The translations under genes were made by a program, and so were the position numbers. A DNA stretch of 64,000 bases from Faecalibacterium sp. I4-3-84 (lineage in GTDB: Bacteria; Bacillota; Clostridia; Oscillospirales; Ruminococcaceae), in the NCBI RefSeq assembly GCF_023347255.1, contig NZ_CP094466.1, positions 620,001-684,000 of the forward strand, written 5' to 3'. The stretch's first letter is position 1; each line of letters begins with the position of its first letter. Of this stretch, positions 35,387-44,071 are shown piece by piece. Under the pieces are notes generated by a model, which searched no databases, was not told the DNA's origin, and saw nothing but the letters and a program-made list of their open reading frames with translations.

Positions 35387-36586
35387 TTACTGATACACCT
35401 TCATAATTTTCTCGTAATACTCATCAATGGTATCGAAGCTAATATCCTTACAGTTCGCACTGTACTCCGCACACAGCTTCTTATCACCCCAGAGCTTCTC
35501 GATCTTCTTCTTCAGATCTTCAGCATTACCACTCTCGAACAGCTCGCCGGTCTTGCCAACCTGAATCAGTTCCGGGATGCCGCCGATGTTTGCACCCAGC
35601 ACCGGCGTGCCGTACATCTGGGATTCCATCACAGAGAACGGGCAGTTCTCATACCACTCAGACGGGTAGATGGAGAACCGTGCCTCACGGATGAGCTTTT
35701 CCAGTGCCTCGCCTTTCTGGAAGCCAACGTTCTTGATATTCTTAATACCATTTACCGTCTCTTCCAGAGGACCGGTGCCAGCGAAGATGAACTGTACATC
35801 CGGCAGATCCTTGCAGACCTTGATGAGTGTGCCGATGCCTTTCTCCTCGGAGAAGCGGCCAAAGTAAAGGACGTAGTCTTTTTTCTCCGTCTCTTTCCAC
35901 TCCACCTTGTCGATGAAGTTGTGCATTGCCACAGTCTTCGTTGCAAACAGCGGGTTGCTGTCCATTTTGCTCTTCATGAACTCCGAGCAGCAGATCATGG
36001 TGTCAATGTACTTATAGGTACCTTTCCACTTCCAGAACTCGGCTTCCATCATGCCGATGGCAGATTTTGCCGTGGAACCGTGGATGCACTTGCCTTTCAT
36101 GCAGTTCACGAAATGGCCGCCGAGGCACTTCTCACAGTTCTGGTGGGTGTTTGGATTGTTCAGCATGTGGTTCGGGCAGACCAGCTGGTAGTCATGTGCC
36201 GTGAAGATGATCTTGCAATCTCTTCCGGTCTCCTTACGCCACTTCACAATTTCCAGGATGATGGAAGGTGTCAGCTGGTAGTTGAAGTTGTTCAGGTGAC
36301 AGACATCCGGCTTGAAGTCGTCCAGAACTTTCCGCAGCTGCACTCTTGCTTCCTTGCTGTAGATGGTCTTGATCGGGTAGGTCAGCTTGCTCAGTTTGCT
36401 GCCACCGTGGAAGTCCATATCAGATGTATAAGCATTGACCCGGTTGCCCACGCAGCGGCCTTCATGCTCCATACCGAAGTACTGAACCTCATGTCCGTGC
36501 TGCTCTAGCGCCTCACCCAGCTTAAATATGTAGGTTTCTGATCCACCGTTTGGATATAGAAATTTATTTATTATCAATACTCTCAT
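35387..36586 (-). CDS. Family 4 glycosyltransferase
   Basis: 399 residues. GT-B fold: N-terminal INKFLYPNGGSETYIFKLGEALEQHGHEV (Gly-rich loop, 4-32), a Cys-rich middle (CPNHMLNNPNTHQNCEKCLGGHFVNC, about 130-155) that is typical of one GT4 subgroup, then YVLYFGRFSEEKGIGTLIKVC, IFAGTGPLEETV and YPSEWYENCPFSVMESQMYGTPVLG with the E-x7-E donor motif. Full length. GC content close to the chromosome. It follows the first glycosyltransferase of the locus by 3 bp. Confidence 0.92.
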   Translation of the reverse strand: MRVLIINKFLYPNGGSETYIFKLGEALEQHGHEVQYFGMEHEGRCVGNRVNAYTSDMDFHGGSKLSKLTYPIKTIYSKEARVQLRKVLDDFKPDVCHLNNFNYQLTPSIILEIVKWRKETGRDCKIIFTAHDYQLVCPNHMLNNPNTHQNCEKCLGGHFVNCMKGKCIHGSTAKSAIGMMEAEFWKWKGTYKYIDTMICCSEFMKSKMDSNPLFATKTVAMHNFIDKVEWKETEKKDYVLYFGRFSEEKGIGTLIKVCKDLPDVQFIFAGTGPLEETVNGIKNIKNVGFQKGEALEKLIREARFSIYPSEWYENCPFSVMESQMYGTPVLGANIGGIPELIQVGKTGELFESGNAEDLKKKIEKLWGDKKLCAEYSANCKDISFDTIDEYYEKIMKVYQ

Positions 36587-36589
36587 CTA

Positions 36590-37714
36590 TTATTTTCTCC
36601 TGTACAGTTTCATCGTTTCCTTTACAACTTTATCCCAGTTGTATTTCTCGCAGATAAAGTCAGCTGCCTGATTCTTCATTCTTATAACCATTTCTGGATG
36701 GTCACAGGCATCTTGCAATTTTTCTCGCAAGTCCTCTACATCTGACTTTTTGAAAATCAATGCCTTATCTTCCACAACCTCTGCACATTCTGGAATATCG
36801 GATACCAGACAGCAATTGCCGTAGCTCATCGCCTCCAGCAGACTTAATGGCATTCCTTCCAGATCGGACGGCAACGTGTAAATGTAAGCGTTGCTGTACA
36901 GTTCATCCAGCATTGCTCCCTGCACAAACCCAGTAAAGAGAATCCGATCGTCACCCTTCGCCAGTTCTTTCAATTCCTCCATAAAGGAATCCGTATCACT
37001 AGAGCCACCTGCGATGACCAGTTTTTTATCTGTCTTGACATTCTTGAATGCCTCAACCAGATATCGAATCCCCTTCTCCGGCACCAGACGACCGAGGAAC
37101 AGTATGTAGGAATCCTTTTCCAGTCCAAAATGATCCGTGATCAGCTTTGCCTCCCGAACCTCTGGCCGATTGACACCATTAGGGATAAAATGTGTCTCCC
37201 TTCCGTAGGTCTCCATGAAATATTTCTGAACGCCTTTGCTTAGAACAATGATTTCATCTGCATATTTCACAGCATTTTTTTCACCCTGCCGGATAAATTT
37301 TGATCCAACGCCAAATTTCCATTTTTCGCGGGCCCAGTCCAAACCGTGAATAGTGCTGATTACACGCTTGCCAAAAAGTTTTGGTATCCAACAGAAAAAA
37401 GCAGGACCTTCCGCATGGATATGCACCACATCATATCTTCCAAATGCACTACAAAGTGCTGCGAAAAAGGAAGAGCTTACCGCTGCAAGTCCCTTCTTCT
37501 CAATGGTCGGAACAACCTTTTGACGGATGCCATCATATTCAATTGTTTTATCATACTCTGCACCGCTCACATGATGGCCTGCTCTATTGTAGCAAGTTAT
37601 ATCACAACCATTCTGTGCCATTCGGGTGCATAACTCTTTTACAACAATCTCTATCCCGCCTTCACGAGAAAGACGTTTCTGTCCGAAAACCGCAAGTCTG
37701 ATTTTTTCTTCCAT
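36590..37714 (-). CDS. Family 4 glycosyltransferase, first intact gene of the polysaccharide operon
   Basis: 374 residues. N-terminal LAVFGQKRLSREGGIEIVVKELCTRMAQNG (8-37), YDVVHIHAEGPAFFCWIPKLFGKRVISTIHGLDWAREKW (about 93-131), then donor domain SYILFLGRLVPEKGIRYLVEAF, LVIAGGSSDTDSF, and LPSDLEGMPLSLLEAMSYGNCCLVS with the E-x7-E motif. Such enzymes often add the first or second sugar onto the lipid-linked primer. Two truncated copies of its 5' part lie upstream at 38036-38476 and 38625-38879, in the same orientation, so the locus has gained or exchanged this gene several times. Confidence 0.92.
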   Translation of the reverse strand: MEEKIRLAVFGQKRLSREGGIEIVVKELCTRMAQNGCDITCYNRAGHHVSGAEYDKTIEYDGIRQKVVPTIEKKGLAAVSSSFFAALCSAFGRYDVVHIHAEGPAFFCWIPKLFGKRVISTIHGLDWAREKWKFGVGSKFIRQGEKNAVKYADEIIVLSKGVQKYFMETYGRETHFIPNGVNRPEVREAKLITDHFGLEKDSYILFLGRLVPEKGIRYLVEAFKNVKTDKKLVIAGGSSDTDSFMEELKELAKGDDRILFTGFVQGAMLDELYSNAYIYTLPSDLEGMPLSLLEAMSYGNCCLVSDIPECAEVVEDKALIFKKSDVEDLREKLQDACDHPEMVIRMKNQAADFICEKYNWDKVVKETMKLYRRK

Positions 37715-38035
37715 TACTTCTCTCCAACCGTCATTCCATAGTTTCTATTCTTGTCCTAGGCTTATACACAATCCCAGCAGTTCTTTTCCTTAAATTGTCA
37801 TGCTCGTCTTTCACTATTCACCTTTCCTACTTCATAGCACAACAACAAGCCTGTATACAGATTGCAGCAACAATCTATACGCAGGCTTGTCCTCATACCT
37901 CCTCATTCTGTTTTCTGCTCTATCAGCTTTCGCTGTGGTGGGTTAAGTATAGAGCGCAACCAGAAGCCATCAACCCCTGAAAACACGCTGGCCATAACGC
38001 ACCATGACAAGCAGAAACAAGTTGAGGTGAAAAGG
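37715..38035. other. Intergenic region with a long inverted repeat
   Basis: 321 bp without a credible gene. It contains an imperfect inverted repeat of about 19 bp with an 8-nt loop: ACAAGCCTGTATACAGATT (about 37849-37867) against AATCTATACGCAGGCTTGT (about 37876-37894). There is no U-run on either side, so it is not a simple intrinsic terminator. It sits in the leader of the intact glycosyltransferase gene, and an equivalent hairpin is found upstream of the truncated copy. Confidence 0.5.
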
Positions 38036-38476
38036 TCAAGCCGCGCAAACCCGCATGAAATCAGGCTTTTCTCTGGTTGTCCATATTATTTCACACTCCC
38101 CATGGATGGTAACCACCACCCTTTTACCGAACATTTTGGGCAGCCATGAGAAGAAGGCCGGTCCCTCTGCGTGGATATGCACTACATCGTATTTTCCAAA
38201 CGCACTATAAAGAGCCGCGAAGAATGAAGAACTTACCGCCGCGAGTCCGCGCCGTTCAATAGTCGGAACAGACTTCTGACGGATTCCCTCGTACTCCGTT
38301 TTACCAGCATCGTCATATTCTGCACCACTCACATGATGGCCTGCTCTATTGTAGCAGGTCACGTCACAACCCTTCTGTGCCATTCGGGTGCAGAGCTCTT
38401 TGACAACGATCTCTATTCCGCCTTCTCTCGATAATCGCTTCTGTCCGAACATCGCAATTGCAAGTTTCTTACTCAT
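38036..38476 (-). pseudogene. Truncated glycosyltransferase, 5' copy 1 of the 36590-37714 gene
   Basis: About 146 codons from ATG at 38476. Residues 1 to about 128 match the intact glycosyltransferase closely (FGQKRLSREGGIEIVVKELC, CYNRAGHHVSGAEYD, RGLAAVSSSFFAALYSAFGK, HIHAEGPAFFSWLPKMFGKR), up to TIHG. After that the sequence is unrelated (ECEIIWTTREKPDFMRVCAA) and stops. The donor-binding half is missing, so it cannot be an active GT-B enzyme. This is a remnant of a duplication or of gene replacement by recombination in the conserved 5' part. Confidence 0.88.
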
Positions 38477-38527
38477 AAATCTTTCCCACAATCCCACTCA
38501 ATTTCTTCATCAATATCTCAGCCAACA

Positions 38528-38555
38528 CAAAGAGCGGATAGGCTAGCTCGCCTGT
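38528..38555 (-). repeat. Inverted repeat (hairpin) between the two glycosyltransferase remnants
   Basis: On the minus strand AGCGGACAGGC and GCCTATCCGCT pair over 11 bp (one G-U) around a short loop, then CTTTGTG follows. It occupies the same place relative to remnant 1 as the 37849-37894 hairpin does to the intact gene. It could be a weak terminator or a leader element. Confidence 0.5.
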
Positions 38556-38624
38556 CCGCTGGCTGTCACCCCACCCTCATGGTCGAGATTTCTTCCTGTG
38601 CGGCATTTCTGCCACACAAAAAGA

Positions 38625-38879
38625 TCATTCGTTCATTCTTCGGGTAAGAAAATATGAACTTCGAGTCGCGGAGCCTTTCATTCTCTGCCGTACCCTTGTC
38701 CCTATTATGACAGCCGCATATTCCGCACCGCTCACATGATGTCCCGATCTGTTGTAGCATGTCACCTGACAGCCCTGCTGCGCCATCCGTGTGCACAGCT
38801 CTTTTACCACGATCTCCACGCCGCCCTCTCTCGACCACCTTTTGTGGCCAAAAACAGCAAGCCTCAATTTCTCTTTCAT
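38625..38879 (-). pseudogene. Shorter glycosyltransferase remnant, 5' copy 2
   Basis: About 84 codons from ATG at 38879. The first 55 or so residues match the intact gene: LAVFGHKRWSREGGVEIVVKELCTRMAQQG and CYNRSGHHVSGAEY. Homology then stops (AAVIIGTRVRQRMKGSATRS) and the frame ends. At the DNA level it shares the conserved start with both other copies but uses different third positions, so the three copies are old relative to each other. Non-functional remnant. It lies closest to the operon promoter. Confidence 0.85.
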
Positions 38880-38963
38880 TTTCCCTTTCCCGTCGCTTTC
38901 CCCATTTAGGGATCTCATCCCCATACCGTGCCAAACTCCGGCCCGGTTTCCTTTACATCACAA

Positions 38964-38989
38964 AAAGCCCGGACGCATTTACGCCCAGG
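38964..38989 (-). terminator. Terminator-like hairpin in the leader of the polysaccharide operon
   Basis: On the minus strand CCTGGGCG (38982-38989) pairs with CGTCCGGG (38968-38975, with G-U pairs) around TAAATG and is followed by CTTTTTG. It lies about 85 nt downstream of the likely transcription start and before any gene of the locus. This is the layout used for processive antitermination of capsule operons (RfaH/UpxY/LoaP-type), although no such factor is seen in this window. Confidence 0.6.
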
Positions 38990-39080
38990 TTTTTGACTGA
39001 TTTACGCCGCAATTCATTGACATTTTATTTCCAGAATCATCAATATCAATTTCATAAATGTATTTATCGACACTAAAAAT

Positions 39081-39109
39081 ATTTTACCATTTTTTCCTTT
39101 GGGATACAA
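39081..39109 (-). promoter_or_regulatory. Promoter of the polysaccharide operon
   Basis: On the minus strand TTGTAT (39104-39109), 17-bp spacer, TAAAAT (39081-39086) with an upstream TG (TGG-TAAAAT, close to an extended -10). The direction and place fit transcription of the whole leftward locus. About 200 nt of leader precede the first remnant ORF. Confidence 0.65.
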
Positions 39110-39223
39110 TACTTTTCAGCTGTATCATTGCCTGCTTCATGGCTAAGATTTCCGTACTTTATTCCGTCTTTTTGTTGCAACATATTCATTTTGGAAAGAA
39201 ACTCGTTCCATTGCTTTTTTCAG

Positions 39224-39271
39224 CAAAAAAACACCCTTCCCCTCACGGAAACCCGCAAAAGGAAGGGTGTT
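39224..39271 (-). terminator. Intrinsic terminator of gap
   Basis: On the minus strand an 11-bp perfect stem (AACACCCTTCC at 39261-39271 read in reverse complement, with 39230-39240) and a run of seven U. It lies 111 bp downstream of the gap stop codon. Confidence 0.9.
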
Positions 39272-39381
39272 GAACTCAATATCCTGTTGTCATGCCAATC
39301 ACAGCATGTTCGTACCGGCAAAGCCGGTATCAACTGTTATTCAGCACGGCACCTCAAGCGCTTTTGAGCGTAGAGCTATGA

Positions 39382-40413
39382 TTAGCAGTTCTCAGCGAAG
39401 TACTTAATGGTACGGACCATCTGAGAGGTGTAGGAGTTCTCGTTGTCGTACCAAGACACGACCTGAACCTGATAGGTGTCGTCGTCGATCTTAGCGACCA
39501 TGGTCTGGGTAGCATCGAACAGAGAGCCGTAACGCATGCCGATGACATCGGAAGAAACGATCTGATCCTCGTTGTAGCCGAAGGACTCAGAAGTAGCAGC
39601 CTTCATAGCAGCATTGATGGACTCCTTGGTGACATCCTTGCCCTTGACGACAGCAACCAGAATGGTGGTAGAGCCGGTGGGAACAGGCACACGCTGAGCA
39701 GAACCGATCAGCTTGCCGTTCAGCTCGGGGATGACCAGGCCGATAGCCTTAGCAGCGCCGGTGGTGTTGGGAACGATGTTCTGTGCGCCAGCACGAGCAC
39801 GGCGCAGATCGCCCTTGCGCTGAGGACCATCCAGGATCATCTGGTCGCCGGTGTAAGCATGAACAGTGGTCATGATACCGGAGACGATGGGGTAGGTCTT
39901 GTTCAGGGTGTTAGCCATGGGAGCCAGGCAGTTGGTGGTGCAGGAAGCAGCAGAAATGACCTGATCCTCAGCGGTCAGGGTCTTCTCGTTGACGGAGAAG
40001 ACAATGGTCTTCAGATCGTTGCCTGCGGGAGCAGAGATAACGACCTTCTTTGCGCCAGCCTGAATGTGAGCCATGCTCTTCTCCTTGCTGGTGTAGAAGC
40101 CGGTGCACTCCAGAACGACATCAACGTTCAGTTCGCCCCAGGGAGCGTCCTTTGCGTCCTTAACAGCGTAGATCTTGATCTCCTTGCCGTCAACAATGAT
40201 GGAGTCCTCGGTAGCCTCGACGGTGTGCTTGCCCTCGCCGATCTTGCCGCAGAAAGAACCCTGAGCAGTATCGTACTTCAGCAGGTGAGCCAGCATCTTG
40301 GGGCTGGTCAGGTCGTTGATTGCGACGACCTCGTAACCCTCAGCATCAAACATCTGACGGAAAGCCAGACGACCAATACGACCGAAACCATTGATAGCAA
40401 CTCTAACAGCCAT
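39382..40413 (-). CDS. gap: Glyceraldehyde-3-phosphate dehydrogenase, type I
   Basis: 343 residues. Glycolytic enzyme that oxidises glyceraldehyde-3-phosphate with NAD and phosphate. N-terminal NAD-binding [16 protein letters not shown] (8-23), catalytic cysteine in [12 protein letters not shown] (Cys about 156), His in the later [24 protein letters not shown] block, and the C-terminal [15 protein letters not shown]. Length normal (about 335-345). SD AGGAGG ten bases upstream. Monocistronic with its own promoter and terminator. Codon use is strongly biased, as expected of a highly expressed gene. Confidence 0.98.
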   Translation of the reverse strand: MAVRVAINGFGRIGRLAFRQMFDAEGYEVVAINDLTSPKMLAHLLKYDTAQGSFCGKIGEGKHTVEATEDSIIVDGKEIKIYAVKDAKDAPWGELNVDVVLECTGFYTSKEKSMAHIQAGAKKVVISAPAGNDLKTIVFSVNEKTLTAEDQVISAASCTTNCLAPMANTLNKTYPIVSGIMTTVHAYTGDQMILDGPQRKGDLRRARAGAQNIVPNTTGAAKAIGLVIPELNGKLIGSAQRVPVPTGSTTILVAVVKGKDVTKESINAAMKAATSESFGYNEDQIVSSDVIGMRYGSLFDATQTMVAKIDDDTYQVQVVSWYDNENSYTSQMVRTIKYFAENC

Positions 40414-40468
40414 GTTAATAGTACCTCCTAATTATTTTACCCATAATCGGATAAATCACGGTATCTTT

Positions 40469-40497
40469 ATTTTAGACCAAAACGCAGAAAGTTTCAA
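40469..40497 (-). promoter_or_regulatory. gap promoter
   Basis: On the minus strand TTGAAA (40492-40497), 17-bp spacer, TAAAAT (40469-40474), about 50 bp upstream of the gap start codon. Near-consensus sigma-A spacing. Confidence 0.8.
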
Positions 40498-40611
40498 GTA
40501 TCTGCCAAAAAATTAACAAGAGATTCACTGCATTTTTTGCTTTTGTACGATTTTAATTCCTTTCATTCCCTGCTTTTCGGCAATTGCGCCAACAGAGTGC
40601 CAACATTTTTG

Positions 40612-41397
40612 TCAGCTCTCCCCGTTCAAGCAGGCTGCAGCGCACGCTCCGCCAATGCCGCCCACGCAGCAAAGGCCCAGTCCGGCAAAGATCTCCGGCC
40701 AGACAGCCGGTGTGGCCCAGCTCAGGCCGCTCATCAAAACCAGTACGTAGGGCAGCTGCCAGCACAGGCAAAGTGCAAATGCGGCAAGCCCGGCTGCGCA
40801 CAGTGTTTTGCCATTGCCCGGCTGCGGGACATGCAGCGCCCGGGCCAGCGCTGCCAAAAACACCAGTGCCGCAAGCGCCTGCCACACCGCCGCTGTAGGG
40901 GTCACGCGGTGCCAGCTGGAGCTGTTCTCCATAAAGCGCAGCAGCACGTTCCAGTAGAACAGCAGACTGCCCGCCACGGCCAGATACAGCCCGCCAAAGG
41001 GCTTTTTCCACTCGTTGGGGCTGAGCCAGCAGCGGCCCATGGTGCTGAGCCACGCGGAGCACAGGCATTCCAGAATGCACCGCACAAAGCCGCCCAGACC
41101 GGAAGCTGCGCCCAGCGCGATCTGTGCACCCGCTGCGGCCAGAAAACATACTGCACCGACAAAAGCCAGAATACCGGCCAGCGGCCTGCGGCTACGCACC
41201 GCTTCCGAGCGGGAAGGCTGTGTACGGCCCACAAGCACTGCAGCCAGCACCACGATACCCAGTGCCAGATAGCGCCACCACACCGAGCCGACCACGCACA
41301 AACCGGTGACGGCATCGGTGCCAAAGGCAAGGTCTGCCGCGCGCAGCACGCCCAGCAGAATGCTCAGGATAAAAACGAACAAAACAGAAGGATTCAT
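40612..41397 (-). CDS. Membrane protein of unknown function behind citrate synthase
   Basis: 261 residues with about eight hydrophobic segments (for example PSVLFVFILSILLGVLRAADLAF, WRYLALGIVVLAAVLVG, AGILAFVGAVCFLAAAGAQIALG, LYLAVAGSLLFYWNVLLRF). Cys- and Ala-rich, no charged catalytic motif, no family recognised. Its ATG overlaps the citrate synthase stop (TGATG), so it is translationally coupled to it. A link with citrate/2-oxoglutarate metabolism or export is conceivable from context only. Confidence 0.75.
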   Translation of the reverse strand: MNPSVLFVFILSILLGVLRAADLAFGTDAVTGLCVVGSVWWRYLALGIVVLAAVLVGRTQPSRSEAVRSRRPLAGILAFVGAVCFLAAAGAQIALGAASGLGGFVRCILECLCSAWLSTMGRCWLSPNEWKKPFGGLYLAVAGSLLFYWNVLLRFMENSSSWHRVTPTAAVWQALAALVFLAALARALHVPQPGNGKTLCAAGLAAFALCLCWQLPYVLVLMSGLSWATPAVWPEIFAGLGLCCVGGIGGACAAACLNGES

Positions 41398-42767
41398 CAG
41401 CGTTCCTCAATCGGCTTATATTTCTGGCGCACGCCCAGATACTTGTAAGCGGGACGAATGATACGGTTGGCGAATACCACCTCTTCCACGCGGTGTGCAC
41501 ACCAGCCGGGCACACGGGCAATGGCGAACAGCGGGGTGTAGATATCCTCAGAGATGCCCAGCATGTTGTAGATCAGGCCGCTGAACAGGTCCACGTTGGC
41601 GCACACCGGCTTGGTGCTGCCCTTTTCCTCGGCAAAGATGCCGGGGGCCAGCCGTTCGATGCTGCACAGCATATTATACTCTTCCTCAAAGCCTTTGTCG
41701 TAGGCCAGATGGCGGGCGCGCTGCTTCAGGACCACTTCACGGGGGTCGCTGATGGTGTACACCGCGTGGCCCATGCCGTAGATCAGGCCGGAGCCATCGC
41801 CCGCCTGCTTGCGCAGGATGCGGCGCAGATACTCGCGCACCTCATCGTCGTCCTCGGGGTTTTCCACATGCTTGAGGATATCCTTCAGCTGACGGTTCAC
41901 CATCAGGTTGGCACCGCCGTGCTTGGGGCCCTTCAGTGCACCGATGGCCGCCGCGATTGCGGAGTAGGTATCGGTGCCGGAGGAGGACAGCACACGGGTG
42001 GTAAAGGTGGAGCAGTTGCCGCCGCCGTGGTCGGCGTGCACCAGCAGGCACATATCCAGCAGCTTTGCTTCCTCGTGGGTGAACTTCTGGTCCGGACGGT
42101 AGGTGCTGAGGATGTGCTCTGCCGTGCTCTGGCCGGGCTTGGGCAGGTGGAAGAACATGCTCTGCTTATCGTAGTAGCGGCGTTTCATCTGGTAAGCGTT
42201 CACCATCATGGTGGGCATGCTGGCGATCAGATTGATGCTCTGGCTCAGGATGTTCTCCAGACTCAGATCCTCGGCGTGCTCATCGTAAGAGTAAAGGCCC
42301 AGCACGCAGCGCTGCAGCTTATTCATGATATTGGGCGAGGGGGCGTTCATGGTGTCCATGAAGCCTTCCGGCAGGGCGCGGTGCTCTGCCAGGATCTCAC
42401 AGAAATCGTCCAGCTGCTCCCGGTTGGGCAGACTGCCGAACAGCAGCAGCCAGATCACCTCTTCAAACACAAAGCGGTCATTGCGGTAGGCCTCGTCCAC
42501 GATCTCGTTGATGTTCACGCCGCGGTAGATCAGCTTGCCGGGAGTGGGGATCACATGGCCTTCCTGATCCTTTTTATAGCCTACAACGTCGCAGACGTTG
42601 GTCAGGCCGGCCAGCACACCGGTGCCATCCGGGTTGCGCAGGCCGCGCTTGACCCCCAGACGTTCGCTCGTCTCCGGATCGATGTAGTTGTTGGCAACAT
42701 ATTCCTCACACAAAGTCCGCATTGTGTTCGGGTCCAGCGTTGCCACCTCCGAATGTGCAAAATTCAT
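41397..42767 (-). CDS. gltA: Citrate synthase (citrate/2-methylcitrate synthase family)
   Basis: 456 residues. It condenses acetyl-CoA with oxaloacetate, at the entry to 2-oxoglutarate and glutamate synthesis in fermentative Clostridia. Seen: LIYRGVNINEIVD (about 83-95), FEEVIWLLLFGSLP, LVHADHGGGNCSTFTTRVLSS with the first active-site His (about 242), GALKGPKHGGANLMVNRQL with the second (about 285), GMGHAVYTISDPREVVL with the third (about 327-343), and the C-terminal Asp region NVDLFSGLIYNMLGI. Length is slightly above the usual 430. SD GAAAGGAG-like before ATG. Followed by an overlapping membrane-protein gene. Confidence 0.95.
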   Translation of the reverse strand: MNFAHSEVATLDPNTMRTLCEEYVANNYIDPETSERLGVKRGLRNPDGTGVLAGLTNVCDVVGYKKDQEGHVIPTPGKLIYRGVNINEIVDEAYRNDRFVFEEVIWLLLFGSLPNREQLDDFCEILAEHRALPEGFMDTMNAPSPNIMNKLQRCVLGLYSYDEHAEDLSLENILSQSINLIASMPTMMVNAYQMKRRYYDKQSMFFHLPKPGQSTAEHILSTYRPDQKFTHEEAKLLDMCLLVHADHGGGNCSTFTTRVLSSSGTDTYSAIAAAIGALKGPKHGGANLMVNRQLKDILKHVENPEDDDEVREYLRRILRKQAGDGSGLIYGMGHAVYTISDPREVVLKQRARHLAYDKGFEEEYNMLCSIERLAPGIFAEEKGSTKPVCANVDLFSGLIYNMLGISEDIYTPLFAIARVPGWCAHRVEEVVFANRIIRPAYKYLGVRQKYKPIEER

Positions 42768-43013
42768 AAGGGGAATTCTCCTTTCATCCTATTTATATAC
42801 TTTCCCGCCCACCCTCAATGATGGGTATAATTCTATATTATCGCTTTTGACGAGTAAATTCAAGCATCAACTGCACCGTTCAGCGCACAAAAAGCCGGTT
42901 TGGTGCTTTTTTGCGCTTGCACCACAAAAGGCTTTTTCCCTGTTTCGCATCTTTTTTCAGGGTATATCCGGTATTCTGATTAAAAAAACACCGCTGTCGG
43001 AGGGTTTGGGACT
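42768..43013. other. Divergent intergenic region between gltA and the SpoIID-like gene
   Basis: 246 bp. It contains an inverted repeat GCGCACAAAAAGCC / GGTGCTTTTTTGCGC (about 42888-42917) and a TATAAT-like box read rightward near 42830. No ORF with an SD. Confidence 0.5.
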
Positions 43014-44018
43014 ATGAAAAAGTTTTTTCTGCCAATCTTTGCGGTCCTGCTGGTGCTGGGCAGCATTCTGCCGCTGGCTGCCTACCGGATCACACGCGCC
43101 GTGCTCAGTGGGGCAGAGCCCGCATCTTCTGCCGTATCTTCGCCTGCAGCATCTGCGCAGCCGCCAAGTGCCGTGCCTTCTGCGGATGCCGAGACCTTTC
43201 TGGTGGAGGATCAGGCCACCGGACAGGTGTTGGAGCTTTCCCGTCAGGAATACGTTCTGGGTGCTGTCGCCGCCGAGATGCCGGTGAGCTGGCCGGACGA
43301 AGCGCTCAAGGCACAGGCCGTTGCCGCCCACAGCTATGCGCTCTACTGCCGGGATCACACCACCCTGCAAAGCGGCGCCTGGCTCACTGCCGACCCAGCC
43401 CGGCGGCAGGGCTGCCTGACCGAGCCGGTGCTGCGCAGCTACTGGGGCACCGCCTACGAGCAGAATTACGCCCGCCTCGCCGCCCTTGTGGACGAGGTCT
43501 TGGATGAGATACTTTATTATGAGAATGTTCCTGCCTGCGCCAGCTACTTTGCCATTTCCAATGGGCAGACCGAGGCCAGCGAAAATGTATGGGGTTCCGC
43601 CCTGCCCTACCTCATTTCAGTGGACAGCAGCACCGACCGTTCCGCTGACAACTACGAATACACCGTCACCTTTTCCGCAGAGCAGGTGCAGCAGGCCCTT
43701 GCAGGCCTTGGCATTTCTGCCGATCTCGTCGCGCCGGAGGTCTGGTTCGGCCCGGCAGAGCTGACCAGCGCCGGATACACAAAAACCGTCACGGTCTGCG
43801 GGCAGACCGTTTCCGGCACGACCCTGCGCCGGGCGCTGGGCCTGCGCAGCACATGCTTTACGGTACAGTACCAGAGCGGGAATTTCAGCTTTGTCACCCG
43901 GGGTTACGGCCACGGTGTGGGCCTGAGCCAGTGGGGCACAAAGGCCATGGCGGAGCAGGGCAAGAGCTATGCCGATATTCTGGCACACTACTACCCCGGC
44001 ACGCAGCTGCAAGAATGA
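43014..44018 (+). CDS. SpoIID/LytB-domain protein (lytic transglycosylase-like)
   Basis: 334 residues, SD GGAGGG ten bases upstream. One N-terminal membrane/signal segment (FFLPIFAVLLVLGSILPLAAY), an Ser/Ala/Pro-rich linker (about 35-60), then the SpoIID domain: LSRQEYVLGAVAAEMPVSWPDEALKAQAVAAHSYALYCRD with the catalytic Glu in AAEMP, CASYFAISNGQTEASENVWG, and the C-terminal RGYGHGVGLSQWGTKAMAEQGKSYADILAHYYPG. The family cleaves denuded glycan strands; in spore formers it acts in engulfment, but many non-sporulating Clostridia keep a copy. Monocistronic, ended by a bidirectional terminator. Confidence 0.92.
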   Translation: MKKFFLPIFAVLLVLGSILPLAAYRITRAVLSGAEPASSAVSSPAASAQPPSAVPSADAETFLVEDQATGQVLELSRQEYVLGAVAAEMPVSWPDEALKAQAVAAHSYALYCRDHTTLQSGAWLTADPARRQGCLTEPVLRSYWGTAYEQNYARLAALVDEVLDEILYYENVPACASYFAISNGQTEASENVWGSALPYLISVDSSTDRSADNYEYTVTFSAEQVQQALAGLGISADLVAPEVWFGPAELTSAGYTKTVTVCGQTVSGTTLRRALGLRSTCFTVQYQSGNFSFVTRGYGHGVGLSQWGTKAMAEQGKSYADILAHYYPGTQLQE

Positions 44019-44055
44019 AAAAGCGGCCCGCACCGCAAAGGCACAGGCCGCTTTT
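44019..44055. terminator. Bidirectional terminator
   Basis: AAAGCGGCC (44020-44028) pairs with GGCCGCTTTT (44046-44055) around a 17-nt loop, with A/T runs on both sides. It serves the converging SpoIID-like and FMN oxidase genes. Confidence 0.85.
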
Positions 44056-44071
44056 CTATTCACTCTTTTTC

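Larger units (their letters stand above)
38925..39381. other. Region between the polysaccharide locus and gap
   Basis: 457 bp holding, from right to left, a small hairpin TACCGGCAAAGCCGGTA (about 39314-39330), the gap terminator, the polysaccharide promoter and its leader hairpin. ORFs here are shadows without SDs. This is the boundary between core chromosome and the variable locus; GC content drops sharply on crossing it. Confidence 0.6.

Noticed and set aside
38036-38879. The two short glycosyltransferase ORFs as functional small proteins
   Set aside because: Both lack the donor-binding half of the GT-B fold and end in unrelated sequence, so remnants are the simpler reading.
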